From Nitrospira_D sp019636945 (GTDB lineage: Bacteria > Nitrospirota > Nitrospiria > Nitrospirales > Nitrospiraceae): 64,000 bases of DNA. The stretch spans positions 164,828 through 228,827 of the forward strand of contig NZ_JBLFBO010000005.1 in the NCBI RefSeq assembly GCF_047338595.1. The letters run 5' to 3'. Below the pieces are notes generated by a model. It ran no database searches and had not been told where the DNA came from. It saw only the letters and a program-made list of their open reading frames with translations. Below, piece by piece: positions 8,625 to 17,616 of the stretch; positions within the stretch are counted from its first letter, which is position 1; every line of letters starts with the position of its first letter. Position numbers and translations under genes: made by a program.

Positions 8625-9833
8625 TCAGCGGATCGCCTTGTCGATATGATCACAGACATAGCTGGCGAACGGGAGTGAACAGGTAAAGGCCGGAGAAACC
8701 GCGTTCAGCACGTGCATCGAACGATGGTCGCCTTCGAGGACAAAATCCATTTCGAGTTTCTTTTTGGTGATGTCGAGGAGTTGCGCGCGGATGCCGGGTC
8801 GCCCCCATGTGTGATAATTGCGTTCGTCTACTCCCTCGGCGAGGACAGAGGCCAACGCCACCATTTTGCTCCTAGAATATTTGGCCATCTCCTCCAGCGC
8901 CAACCGTCTGAAGTCGAATCCCGCTCCGGTCAGCAACCCGAGTCCTCGGCTCGCGACTTCTACCAGCTCGCCGAGATTAAAATTCCCAAACCCGTCGTAG
9001 TTTTCACGCCACATGGCCGGGATGGCGGTTGGGCCGATCTTGGCTTTCCCATCCGCCGTGATCGTGAAGTGAACACCAAGGAACGGGTTTCTGAGATCGG
9101 GGACAGGATAAATATTCGTGCGAATCGAACCGGGAGGTTCATCCGAGTACAGATAGAGCCCCTTGAACGGGAGGATGCGATATTTTTCAGAAAAGCCATA
9201 GTCCATGGCGATTTTATCAGCGTAGAGACCTGCGGCATTCACCACATAGCCGGCGGCAATGCGGTCCTGGTTTGTTCGAACGGTCCCGTTGTCTCGCCCT
9301 CGATAGGCCGTATCGCACTGAATGTGAACACCCTCACGAAGCGCATCCTGCTGCATCGCATTGACGACATGGAGAGGGTTGACGGTCGACGTGCGGGGGG
9401 AGAACAGTGCTCGTTGATACGTTTTGACTCGAGGTTCGATCGATTTCGCCTCTGTTTCCGTGAGGGGTTGGAGTTCAATGCCGTTGATCCGGCCTCGACG
9501 GAATAACTCGTCAAGTGAGGGTAAGTCCGCTGCATCCTTGGCGACCACGAGCTTCCCGCATTTATTGAGGGAGATCTGTTTCTCTTCACAGTACGCCGTG
9601 AGTCGCTCATTCCCAAGGCGTGTAAATTTAGCTTTCAGGCTGTCGGGTGAGTAGTAGAACCCCGCGTGGAGGACCCCGCTGTTGCGCCCGCTGGCATGGG
9701 CTCCACAGGAGGGCTCCTTTTCAATCAAGAGGATGCTGGCATCTCCGCGCCTGGTTCGGAGTTCACGTGCGATACTGAGGCCGATGACTCCGCCGCCGAT
9801 GATGAGAAAATCACAGGTCTTCATAGAAGGCAT
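8625..9833 (-). CDS. lhgO: L-2-hydroxyglutarate oxidase / DAO-family FAD oxidoreductase
   Basis: A 402-residue flavoprotein of the DadA/GlpD-like family with the N-terminal FAD-binding Rossmann motif FLIIGGGVIGLSIARELR and the LhgO-type continuation ASILLIEKEPSCGAHASGRNS. LhgO oxidises L-2-hydroxyglutarate to 2-oxoglutarate and feeds electrons to the quinone pool. The start could be the second Met (9824). It begins 6 bases after the bioA stop on the same strand, so the two are probably co-transcribed, an unusual partnership. The substrate is assigned from family resemblance only. Confidence 0.8.
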   Translation of the reverse strand: MPSMKTCDFLIIGGGVIGLSIARELRTRRGDASILLIEKEPSCGAHASGRNSGVLHAGFYYSPDSLKAKFTRLGNERLTAYCEEKQISLNKCGKLVVAKDAADLPSLDELFRRGRINGIELQPLTETEAKSIEPRVKTYQRALFSPRTSTVNPLHVVNAMQQDALREGVHIQCDTAYRGRDNGTVRTNQDRIAAGYVVNAAGLYADKIAMDYGFSEKYRILPFKGLYLYSDEPPGSIRTNIYPVPDLRNPFLGVHFTITADGKAKIGPTAIPAMWRENYDGFGNFNLGELVEVASRGLGLLTGAGFDFRRLALEEMAKYSRSKMVALASVLAEGVDERNYHTWGRPGIRAQLLDITKKKLEMDFVLEGDHRSMHVLNAVSPAFTCSLPFASYVCDHIDKAIR

Positions 9834-9839
9834 GTCGTG

Positions 9840-11240
9840 CTACCGGTTGGTTGGCGTACCCTGGGTTAAGGATAAATCTATTTGCAGAGTCTCTATGGAT
9901 TGCTTGAGAATTTCCACCGTTTTCTTCAATTCATCTTTGGAGATGGAGAGTGGTGGGATGAGTACGAGGACATTCCCGATCGGTCTCAAGATCAATCCCT
10001 TTGATCGGGCGATGGCTGCCACGCGGTGGCCGGCCTTGGCGCTGAGTGGGTAGGGGGTCTTGGTCCGTTTGTCCATGACCAATTCAACTCCCGCCATCAG
10101 TCCCCGCTGACGAACGTCGCCGACCTGAGGGAGCGCCGCGAGGGGTGCGAGCCATCGGCTGAACAGCTTGATGGTGGAAGAGAGTCGAGCGAGCGTCTTT
10201 TCCTGGCGAAATACCTTGAGATTGGCGAGCGCCACGGAACAGCCCAGAGGGTTACCGGTAAAACTGTGGCCATGGAAGAAGGTCTTGAACTCGTCGTAGC
10301 TGCCGAGAAAGCCCTGATAGATCTCATCTGTTGTCAGAGTTGCCGCCAAAGGCATGTATCCACCGGTGAGTCCTTTGCTGATGGCCATCAGATCCGGCGT
10401 GACCCCTTCCTGCTCGCAGGCGAACATCTTGCCGGTACGTCCGAAGCCTGTTGCCACTTCATCGGCGATCAGCAACACGTGATAGTTCGTGCAAAGCTCA
10501 CGGATTCGCGTGAGATAGCCGGAGGGCTGGGGGAGCATCCCGGCAGCAGCTTGCATGACCGGTTCGATAATGAAACCGGCTAAGTCCTTGTGGCGGCGTT
10601 GAAGAAGTTGTTCAATAGGGTCGAGACAGGCCATATTGCAGGAGGGGTACATCAGCTTGAGCGGACAACGGTAGCAATGGGGCGGCTCGGCTTCCAGAGT
10701 TGGGAACAAGAGCGGTTTAAAGCGCGAATGGAAGAGTGCGATATTACCAACGCTGACGGCTCCAATCGTATCTCCATGGTAGGCGAGTTTCAGATGGAGG
10801 AACGTATTCTTCTGGCCCGCCTCGGGATGGCGCTGTTGCCAGTACTGAACGGCCATCTTCAGGGCAATCTCCACCGCTGTTGAGCCGTTGTCCGAATAGA
10901 AGACGCGGGTGAGCCCTTTAGGCGCGATGCGGATCAACTCACGGGCGAGCTCAATCGCCGGTGGGTTCGAGAGTCCGAGAAATGTCGAGTGGGCAATCTT
11001 GTCGAGCTGCTTCTTGAGGGCGCGGTCAAGGGTCGGGTGGCGATGGCCATGGAGATTGACCCAAATGGAGGAGGTGCCGTCGAGATATTTGTTGCCCTCC
11101 GTATCGATCAGGTAGGAGCCTTTCCCACGCTCGATGATGAGCGGTTCCTCTTGCTCCCACTCCTGCATCTGGGTAAACGGATGCCAGAGATAGCGGCGGT
11201 CCCATGTTGCGAGTTGTTGAGTGGTCGGCTTGCGTGCCAT
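9840..11240 (-). CDS. bioA: Adenosylmethionine-8-amino-7-oxononanoate aminotransferase
   Basis: A 466-residue class III PLP aminotransferase. It makes 7,8-diaminopelargonate in biotin synthesis using S-adenosylmethionine as amino donor. Signatures are the N-terminal WHPFTQMQEW, the DGTSSIWVNLHGH block, the PLP-stacking and aspartate region LLIADEVATGFGRTGKMF, and the Schiff-base lysine in AISKGLTGGYMPLA. The length is somewhat above the 430 typical of E. coli BioA, with a C-terminal tail. No other biotin gene is visible in the window. The gene is divergent from lepA. Confidence 0.93.
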   Translation of the reverse strand: MARKPTTQQLATWDRRYLWHPFTQMQEWEQEEPLIIERGKGSYLIDTEGNKYLDGTSSIWVNLHGHRHPTLDRALKKQLDKIAHSTFLGLSNPPAIELARELIRIAPKGLTRVFYSDNGSTAVEIALKMAVQYWQQRHPEAGQKNTFLHLKLAYHGDTIGAVSVGNIALFHSRFKPLLFPTLEAEPPHCYRCPLKLMYPSCNMACLDPIEQLLQRRHKDLAGFIIEPVMQAAAGMLPQPSGYLTRIRELCTNYHVLLIADEVATGFGRTGKMFACEQEGVTPDLMAISKGLTGGYMPLAATLTTDEIYQGFLGSYDEFKTFFHGHSFTGNPLGCSVALANLKVFRQEKTLARLSSTIKLFSRWLAPLAALPQVGDVRQRGLMAGVELVMDKRTKTPYPLSAKAGHRVAAIARSKGLILRPIGNVLVLIPPLSISKDELKKTVEILKQSIETLQIDLSLTQGTPTNR

Positions 11241-11266
11241 GTGTGGAACACATTAGTTGTGGAGTG

Positions 11267-11342
11267 CATGGCTCATGGCGTATAGCAGAGACGAAGGCAC
11301 GTGCATGTCATTGGGTGCTGGCGCAATACGCTATATGCCATC
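11267..11342. repeat. Imperfect inverted repeat, ATGGCGTATAGC type (copy 1)
   Basis: The left arm CATGGCGTATAGCAG and right arm CGCTATATGCCATCTG can pair imperfectly around a 40-base loop. A similar pair sits at 26998-27120. The element lies between the divergent bioA and lepA genes and upstream of the lepA promoter. Confidence 0.4.
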
Positions 11343-11397
11343 TGCTCTTCTCGGCGCCGCTGCGGGCGGCGCGTGATTATAAGTGGGGGTGATCTCT

Positions 11398-11426
11398 TTG
11401 ACAACCCGGGAGGCAGTTACTATAAT
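11398..11426 (+). promoter_or_regulatory. Consensus sigma70-type promoter of lepA
   Basis: The -35 box TTGACA (11398-11403), a 17-base spacer and the -10 box TATAAT (11421-11426) match the vegetative consensus exactly. Transcription should begin near 11433, leaving a leader of only about 23 bases before the lepA start. It probably drives the lepA-to-kdsD run. Confidence 0.85.
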
Positions 11427-11455
11427 GAACCGATTTTTTACCCATGAGTTAGGAT

Positions 11456-13255
11456 TTGCAAAGTCTTATACGCAACTTTTCCATAATCGCTCATATCGAT
11501 CACGGCAAATCAACCCTCGCTGACCGGTTCCTAGAAGCTACTGGCGCAGTCACTGCTCGAGAGGCGAAAGATCAGATCCTCGATGCCATGGACCTCGAGC
11601 GGGAACGTGGCATTACGATCAAGGCCCATGCAGTGGCCATCCGGTACAAGGCCAAGGACGGGAAGACCTATGCGTTGCATTTGATCGATACGCCGGGGCA
11701 TGTCGACTTTACCTATGAGGTCTCGCGAAGCCTGGCGGCTTGCGAGGGGGCCCTCCTGCTTGTTGACGCGACGCAAGGCGTGCAGGCCCAGACGATTGCC
11801 AACGTGAATTTGGCGATGGCGAACAACCTGACCATTATTCCGGTGATCAATAAGATTGATCTCGCGAGCGCGGACGTCGATGGGACCAAACAGTCGATTG
11901 CAGACGTGTTGCAACTCGAAGCCGATAATGCCCTTCCCATTAGTGCCAAGGAAGGCAAGGGTGTGCCGGAGGTCTTGGAAGCGATCATTGCTCGGGTGCC
12001 GCCTCCGTCAGGGGATCCGCAGGCGCCTCTCAAAGCGCTGATCTTCGATTCATGGTTCGATAACTATCAGGGTGTGATTGTGCTGACGCGCGTGGTCGAT
12101 GGTTCCATACGGCCTGGTATGAAGATCAAGGTCATGTCGAACGATCGGACGTTCGAAGTCATGGAAGTCGGGTACTTTGCTCCCAAGCGTACGAAGAAGA
12201 CGGAGCTGCTGACCGGCGAGGTGGGATATCTCTGCGCCAATATGCGTGAAGTGGCGGACGTCAAAATCGGAGATACGCTCACGGATGCGGTGTCGCCTAC
12301 GCGTGAGCCGTTTCCAGGGTATAAAGACGTCAAACCGTTGGTGTTCTGCGGGCTGTATCCTACCGACACGGCCAGGTATGAAGATTTGCGGGATGCGTTG
12401 GTCAAGCTCCGGCTGAACGATTCGTCGTTCGTCTACGAACCGGAAACGTCCTTGGCCTTGGGGTTTGGGTTTCGGTGCGGGTTCTTAGGTCTGCTCCATA
12501 TGGAGATCATTCAAGAACGCCTTGAGCGTGAGTATAATTTGACGCTCCTCACCACGGCTCCAACCGTCGTGTATCGCGTGATGACGACCAAAGGCGAAGT
12601 GTCGGAGGTCATGAATCCGTCGCAGCTTCCGCCGCCCAGCAGCATCGAGTCGTTCGAAGAGCCGTTCATTCTCGCGTCGGTCATCACACCGGAACGGTAT
12701 ATGGGCGCCATTCTTCAGCTGTGTCAGGAGCGTCGAGGCATTCAACGGAGTATCCACTTTCTGGATCCGACGCGGGTGATGATCAGTTATGAATTGCCCC
12801 TCAATGAGGTCATTCTTGATTTTTACGATAAACTCAAGTCCCGCACGCAGGGGTATGCGTCGCTGGACTACGAGTTGCTCGGCTATCGCGAATCCGATCT
12901 GGTGCGGCTCGATATCTTGCTGAACGGCGAGGCGGTCGATGCCTTGTCCTTTATTACGCATAAGGATCGTTCCGTGCAACGCGGGCGTCAGCTCGCTGAA
13001 AAAATGAAGGAATTGATTCCGCGGCAGATGTATGAGATCGCGATTCAGGCGGCCATCGGGAGTAAGATCGTAGCGCGTGAGACAATCGGTGCGATGAAGA
13101 AGAACGTGTTGGCGAAATGCTACGGCGGCGATATCACGCGAAAACGGAAGTTGCTGGAGAAACAAAAGGAAGGAAAGAAACGCATGAAAGCGGTCGGCAG
13201 TGTCGAAGTTCCGCAAGAAGCTTTCCTGGCGATTCTCAAGGTCGGAGACGAATGA
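11456..13255 (+). CDS. lepA: Elongation factor 4 (back-translocating GTPase)
   Basis: A 599-residue translational GTPase of normal length, acting on stalled ribosomes. The G1 motif is AHIDHGKSTLADR, the G3 motif DTPGHVDF and the G4 motif NKID. The C-terminal LepA-specific domain (ITRKRKLLEKQKEGKKRMK) is complete. The likely start is TTG at 11456. No in-frame ATG gives the conserved IRNFSIIAHIDHGKS beginning, and the nearby ATG at 11444 runs into a stop after two codons. The ribosome site is weak (GAG at 11446), so TTG start and short leader may keep expression low. It overlaps lepB by ATGA. Confidence 0.95.
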   Translation: MQSLIRNFSIIAHIDHGKSTLADRFLEATGAVTAREAKDQILDAMDLERERGITIKAHAVAIRYKAKDGKTYALHLIDTPGHVDFTYEVSRSLAACEGALLLVDATQGVQAQTIANVNLAMANNLTIIPVINKIDLASADVDGTKQSIADVLQLEADNALPISAKEGKGVPEVLEAIIARVPPPSGDPQAPLKALIFDSWFDNYQGVIVLTRVVDGSIRPGMKIKVMSNDRTFEVMEVGYFAPKRTKKTELLTGEVGYLCANMREVADVKIGDTLTDAVSPTREPFPGYKDVKPLVFCGLYPTDTARYEDLRDALVKLRLNDSSFVYEPETSLALGFGFRCGFLGLLHMEIIQERLEREYNLTLLTTAPTVVYRVMTTKGEVSEVMNPSQLPPPSSIESFEEPFILASVITPERYMGAILQLCQERRGIQRSIHFLDPTRVMISYELPLNEVILDFYDKLKSRTQGYASLDYELLGYRESDLVRLDILLNGEAVDALSFITHKDRSVQRGRQLAEKMKELIPRQMYEIAIQAAIGSKIVARETIGAMKKNVLAKCYGGDITRKRKLLEKQKEGKKRMKAVGSVEVPQEAFLAILKVGDE

Positions 13256-14022
13256 GCTCGGATTCCAATCAGCGCAATGTGGACAAGTTGTCCAGCGGGT
13301 CAAGGCCCGGTGAACCGGCCTCGCTGACCGGTGCCAAGATTGCGAATAACGCCGACCAGGCTGGACGCAAGTCCATCGTGCGAGAGTATGCAGAAGCGAT
13401 AATCGTCGCCATGTTGTTGGCGTTCGCCATCCGCGTATTCGTCGTGCAGGCCTTCAAGATTCCCTCAGGATCCATGATTCCTACGCTGCTGATCGGAGAT
13501 CATATTTTGGTCAGCAAGCTGTCGTATGGTCTGCAGTGGCCGGCTGACTGCAAACTGCAGTGGAGTTTTCCGCCGGTCAATTGTTATACGTCCACCACCG
13601 TCGTGACGTTCGGCAAGCCGCAACGTGGCGATATCATCGTCTTTCGGTTCCCCGAGGATGAAGAGAAGGATTTTATCAAGCGCATTGTGGGACTGCCTGG
13701 AGACACGGTTCAGTTACGGAACAAGGTCGTCCTGGTAAACGGTCAGCCGCTTGATGACAAAACCTTTACCCAACGCATTGATCCCGGCATCATCGACGGG
13801 ACGGTCAACCCTCGCGATAATTTCGGTCCCGTGACGGTTCCTGAGGAGTCCTATTTCGTCATGGGCGATAATCGCGACCAAAGCCTGGACAGTCGGTTTT
13901 GGGGGTACGTCCGTGAGGAGAAAATCCGCGGCAAAGCGTTCCGTATCTATTGGTCCTGGAATGGACAGGGAAATTGGACGGAGTGGGTTCGGTGGGAACG
14001 ATTCGCCAAAGCCATTCAGTAA
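13252..14022 (+). CDS. lepB: Signal peptidase I
   Basis: A 256-residue membrane serine protease that removes Sec/Tat signal peptides on the periplasmic face. One N-terminal membrane segment (AIIVAMLLAFAIRVFVV, about residues 45-65) precedes the nucleophile box PSGSMIPTL (Ser about 74). The general-base lysine lies in KRIVGLPGD (about 143), and box E is GDNRDQSLDSRFWG. ATG 13252 overlaps the lepA stop. The lepA-lepB pair is a widely conserved arrangement. A short Gly/Ser/Asn-rich cytoplasmic N-terminus precedes the membrane segment. Confidence 0.93.
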   Translation: MSSDSNQRNVDKLSSGSRPGEPASLTGAKIANNADQAGRKSIVREYAEAIIVAMLLAFAIRVFVVQAFKIPSGSMIPTLLIGDHILVSKLSYGLQWPADCKLQWSFPPVNCYTSTTVVTFGKPQRGDIIVFRFPEDEEKDFIKRIVGLPGDTVQLRNKVVLVNGQPLDDKTFTQRIDPGIIDGTVNPRDNFGPVTVPEESYFVMGDNRDQSLDSRFWGYVREEKIRGKAFRIYWSWNGQGNWTEWVRWERFAKAIQ

Positions 14023-15056
14023 AGAAAACCGGGGGCGTTGTTCTTCCCAAGAAGGATGCACAGGGGAAGACCGAACCTCCGTCACCCACGGTACTCCGCG
14101 AGTATCTGCGTCGGTTTCCTCAGGCCTCCGTCCTTGTCATCGGTGATTTGATCCTTGATCATTATGTGATGGGACGAGTGAGCCGGATCTCCCCTGAGGC
14201 GCCGGTCCCGGTCGTTCATGTCGAATCGGAGTCGATCCGCTTGGGCGGGGCAGCCAACGTCTACAGCAATATTATGGCACTCGGAGGGAAGGCCTATCTC
14301 TGCGGGGTGATCGGAGCGGATGAAAGCGGGAAGCGGCTCCTCAAGGAACTGGGGAACACCAGGGCAAGCCTTGGCGGAGTTGTGACCGATCGCGAGCGGC
14401 CGACGACCAGAAAGAGTCGGGTCATTGCTCACAATCAGCAGATCGTGCGGTATGACATTGAAGGCCGAACTGAGTTGAGGGCACCGCTGCGTCAGAAGAT
14501 CGTCCGGTTTGTTGAGTCAAAACTCCGTGAGCTTTCCTGTATCGTCGTATCCGACTATGCCAAAGGCGTCGTGTCATCGACCCTGATGGCGGAGATCACA
14601 CGGTTGGCGGCGTTGCGTCGGGTTCCGGTCGTCGTCGACCCGAAGGTCGAACACTTTAATTTCTATAAAGGCGTGACGGTCATTACGCCGAATCACCTTG
14701 AGGCGACTCAAGCGTCGGGGATGCACGGGGACGACAATCAAACGATCAACGAAGCCGGAGCCATGATCCGTCAGCGACTGGGGTGTCGGTCCGTGCTGAT
14801 CACGCGTGGGGAGAAGGGCATGAGTCTCTATGAAGGGGACGGGCAATCATGGCATCTTCCGACGAAGGCGCGGCAAGTCTATGATGTGACCGGTGCGGGA
14901 GATACGGTCATTGGGACGCTGGCGCTCGCGCTCGCGGCAGGAGCCGATATCAAGACAGGGGCCATGATGGCTAATTATGCGGCCGGGATCGTGGTCGGAA
15001 TGGTGGGCACTGCGACGGTGTCACCTGCACAGTTGTCTGAGGCTTTTGGAGCATGA
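13992..15056 (+). CDS. rfaE1: D-glycero-beta-D-manno-heptose-7-phosphate kinase
   Basis: A PfkB-family sugar kinase of about 354 residues, equivalent to the N-terminal half of HldE. It makes the bisphosphate intermediate of ADP-heptose for the lipopolysaccharide inner core. The signatures are VIGDLILDHYVMGRVSRISP at the N-terminus, the LGGAANVYSN block and the C-terminal DVTGAGDTVIGTLALAL with the catalytic Asp. No nucleotidyltransferase half is attached. GTG 13992 is preceded by GGAG at 13980-13983 and overlaps lepB by 31 bases. An upstream TTG/GTG start (13950, 13983) is possible. Confidence 0.88.
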   Translation: MGTIRQSHSVKKTGGVVLPKKDAQGKTEPPSPTVLREYLRRFPQASVLVIGDLILDHYVMGRVSRISPEAPVPVVHVESESIRLGGAANVYSNIMALGGKAYLCGVIGADESGKRLLKELGNTRASLGGVVTDRERPTTRKSRVIAHNQQIVRYDIEGRTELRAPLRQKIVRFVESKLRELSCIVVSDYAKGVVSSTLMAEITRLAALRRVPVVVDPKVEHFNFYKGVTVITPNHLEATQASGMHGDDNQTINEAGAMIRQRLGCRSVLITRGEKGMSLYEGDGQSWHLPTKARQVYDVTGAGDTVIGTLALALAAGADIKTGAMMANYAAGIVVGMVGTATVSPAQLSEAFGA

Positions 15057-15853
15057 CGAAAGCGTCGCGCACCGTGACCGTGGTGATTCCCGCGCGATAC
15101 GGCTCATCCCGTTTCCCCGGGAAGCCGCTGGTCGAGCTGAACGGCAAGCCGATGATTCAGCATGTGTACGAGCAGGCGGCTGCCTGTCGTGCCGTGTCGG
15201 AGGTGCTCGTCGCAACCGATGATGAGCGTATCAAACAGGTGGTCGAGCGGTTCGGGGGGCGGGTCATCATGGTCGCCGGCGATTATCGGACGGGAACGGA
15301 TCGTGTGGCTGCGGTGGCCCGCATGTTTGCGGGAGATTGCTTTGTGGACTTGCAAGGAGACGAGATCCCCTTGACGCCGGACCTCTTGACCGATCTCATC
15401 GAACCGTTTTTGGGAAGCGGCGCGGGGATGGGAACCCTGAAGCGAGTGATCGATTCGACGGACGATCTCCTCAATCCTGCCGTGGTGAAAGTCGTGACCG
15501 ATACGAAAGGCGACGCGCTCTATTTCTCACGTGCTCCGATCCCGTTGGTTCGCGACAACCCACAGCCGCACGCCGTCGGAGGGCTTCACTATATTCATCT
15601 CGGATTGTACATCTATACGAAAGAGACATTGCTTCGATTCGCCTCCCTCCCGACCAGTCGCATCGAGGACGCTGAAAAACTTGAGCAACTTCGTGCGCTC
15701 GACCATGGCATTCGCATCCGTGTATGGGAAACCAAACATGCTTCACTGAGGGTGGATCGTCCGGAGGACGTGTCTGATGTTGCGGAACGACTTCAGGAGT
15801 ATCTTGCGGTCAAGCGCGAGCTGAAGAGCAGCGGGATGTTTTTTAAAGGATGA
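15053..15853 (+). CDS. kdsB: 3-deoxy-manno-octulosonate cytidylyltransferase
   Basis: A 266-residue enzyme that activates Kdo with CTP to CMP-Kdo in the cytoplasm. The N-terminal nucleotide-binding VIPARYGSSRFPGKPL and the metal/sugar-binding DLQGDEIPL motifs are intact. The start overlaps the rfaE1 stop (ATGA). The next gene, pyrG, makes its CTP substrate. Confidence 0.95.
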   Translation: MTKASRTVTVVIPARYGSSRFPGKPLVELNGKPMIQHVYEQAAACRAVSEVLVATDDERIKQVVERFGGRVIMVAGDYRTGTDRVAAVARMFAGDCFVDLQGDEIPLTPDLLTDLIEPFLGSGAGMGTLKRVIDSTDDLLNPAVVKVVTDTKGDALYFSRAPIPLVRDNPQPHAVGGLHYIHLGLYIYTKETLLRFASLPTSRIEDAEKLEQLRALDHGIRIRVWETKHASLRVDRPEDVSDVAERLQEYLAVKRELKSSGMFFKG

Positions 15854-15902
15854 GGTGTACAGCTGAGGTGGGTCAGCCTGACGTCCAGGAGAGGGGGGAG
15901 CC

Positions 15903-17504
15903 ATGAATAAATTCATTTTTGTGACCGGTGGAGTGGTCTCATCACTTGGGAAGGGACTGGCATCGGCTTCTATTGGAAACCTCCTTGAAAGCCGCGGGTT
16001 AAAGATCACCTTTCTCAAGCTGGATCCTTATATCAATGTCGATCCCGGGACGATGAATCCCTACCAGCACGGCGAAGTCTTCGTCACAGACGACGGCGCT
16101 GAGACCGATTTGGACCTGGGCCATTATGAGCGATTTACTTCGCTCTCACTGACGAAGGAAAGTAATTACACGACAGGCCGGATCTATCATTCAGTCATTA
16201 CGAAGGAGCGGCGGGGAGACTATCTTGGAGGGACGGTGCAGGTCGTGCCGCATGTGACGGATGAGATCAAACAGGCGATCACGCGGATCTCCAAGGGAGT
16301 GGACGTCGCCATTATCGAAATCGGCGGGACGGTCGGAGACATTGAAAGCCTCCCGTTTCTTGAAGCCATCCGACAGATGCCGTACGACGTCGGGCGCGAC
16401 AATGTGCTGTATGTGCATCTGACGTTGGTGCCCTACATCGGCACTGCCGGTGAACTGAAGACCAAGCCGACGCAACATTCGGTCAACAAGCTTCGGGAAA
16501 TCGGTATCCAGCCGAATATTCTCTTGTGCCGAACGGACCGGCATATTCCTCCGGAACTCAAGGGCAAGATTGCGATGTTTTGCAATGTGGACAAGGATGC
16601 CGTGATCACGGCGAAAGACGTCGAGACGATCTACGAAGTGCCGATTGTCTTTAGAAAAGAAGGGTTGGATGAATTGATCGTCCGTCAGTTGCATCTCGAG
16701 ACCGGTCAGCCGAATCTTCGCGAGTGGGATGCGATGGTGCAGAAGATCAAACGGCCTAAGCACGAAATCTCCGTTGCGCTGGTCGGAAAGTATGTGGGGC
16801 TAAAGGAGTGTTATAAGAGCCTAGGCGAAGCGTTGGTTCACGGCGGAATCGACCATGAAACAAAGGTCAATATCAATTGGATCGAGTCCGAAGATATCGA
16901 ACGGCAAGGGACGGAGCGCATTCTGCGCGAAGCTGATGGGATCTTGATTCCCGGTGGATTTGGGACAAGAGGAATTGAGGGGAAAATCACCACGATCCGA
17001 TATGCACGGGAACGTCAGGTGCCGTTCCTCGGTCTATGTTTAGGGATGCAATGTGCGGCGATCGAGTTTGCGCGAAATGTGGCAGGGCTGTCAGGGGCCA
17101 ACAGTGCGGAGTTCGATGAACAGTCGCCTCATCAGGTGATTCATCTCATGCCGGATCAGCAGGGTATCAGCGATAAAGGCGGGACGATGCGGCTCGGATC
17201 TTATCTCTGTAAGTTAGGAGAAGGGACGTTGGCCCAGAAGATGTATGGCGTCAACGAGGTTCGTGAGCGCCATCGCCATCGCTATGAGTTCAACAATGCC
17301 TATCGCGAACGGTTGGGTGCGAAGGGACTTGTCCTGAGCGGCCTCTCGCCGGATGGACGGCTGGTCGAAATCCTCGAATTGAAGGATCATCCTTGGTTTT
17401 TGGGAACGCAGTTTCATCCCGAATATAGTTCCCGTCCGCATCGACCGCATCCTCTCTTTAGCGGATTTGTGGGAGCGGCTCTCCGGAAGAAGTTGGGGCA
17501 CTGA
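15903..17504 (+). CDS. pyrG: CTP synthase
   Basis: A 533-residue enzyme that converts UTP, ATP and glutamine to CTP. The N-terminal synthase domain begins KFIFVTGGVVSSLGKGLASA. The C-terminal class I amidotransferase domain has the nucleophile GLCLGMQ and a terminal FHPE. A GGAGAGGGGGGAG-like ribosome site (about 15889-15900) lies just before the ATG. Its position between kdsB and kdsA is a common arrangement that supplies CTP for CMP-Kdo. Confidence 0.97.
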   Translation: MNKFIFVTGGVVSSLGKGLASASIGNLLESRGLKITFLKLDPYINVDPGTMNPYQHGEVFVTDDGAETDLDLGHYERFTSLSLTKESNYTTGRIYHSVITKERRGDYLGGTVQVVPHVTDEIKQAITRISKGVDVAIIEIGGTVGDIESLPFLEAIRQMPYDVGRDNVLYVHLTLVPYIGTAGELKTKPTQHSVNKLREIGIQPNILLCRTDRHIPPELKGKIAMFCNVDKDAVITAKDVETIYEVPIVFRKEGLDELIVRQLHLETGQPNLREWDAMVQKIKRPKHEISVALVGKYVGLKECYKSLGEALVHGGIDHETKVNINWIESEDIERQGTERILREADGILIPGGFGTRGIEGKITTIRYARERQVPFLGLCLGMQCAAIEFARNVAGLSGANSAEFDEQSPHQVIHLMPDQQGISDKGGTMRLGSYLCKLGEGTLAQKMYGVNEVRERHRHRYEFNNAYRERLGAKGLVLSGLSPDGRLVEILELKDHPWFLGTQFHPEYSSRPHRPHPLFSGFVGAALRKKLGH

Positions 17505-17512
17505 ATATGAGG

Positions 17513-17602
17513 GTGAAGGCCAAGGCTCAGATTGAGGTTGCGGTGACGAGCCTGATCTCTGTGTTATGGCATTCTGTTCTCCACTCAACCTTGCCTTTAA
17601 CC
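17513..17602. repeat. Imperfect inverted repeat rich in AAGG/CTCAACCTT
   Basis: AAGGCCAAGGCTCAGATTGA at about 17518 faces CTCAACCTTGCCTTTAACCT near 17584. A related pair (AAGGTTGAGG and ATCTCAACCTT) lies at about 31147-31222. It is probably a dispersed small repeat. It overlaps the possible upstream start of kdsA at 17566, which favours the later start. Confidence 0.3.
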
Positions 17603-17616
17603 TAGGCGCGGTGACC

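Noticed and set aside
8712..9506. Plus-strand frame of 264 codons
   Set aside because: It is the complement shadow of lhgO, with no domain and an arginine-rich, low-complexity composition.
12485..13303. Minus-strand frame of 272 codons
   Set aside because: It lies inside lepA, which is unambiguous by sequence.
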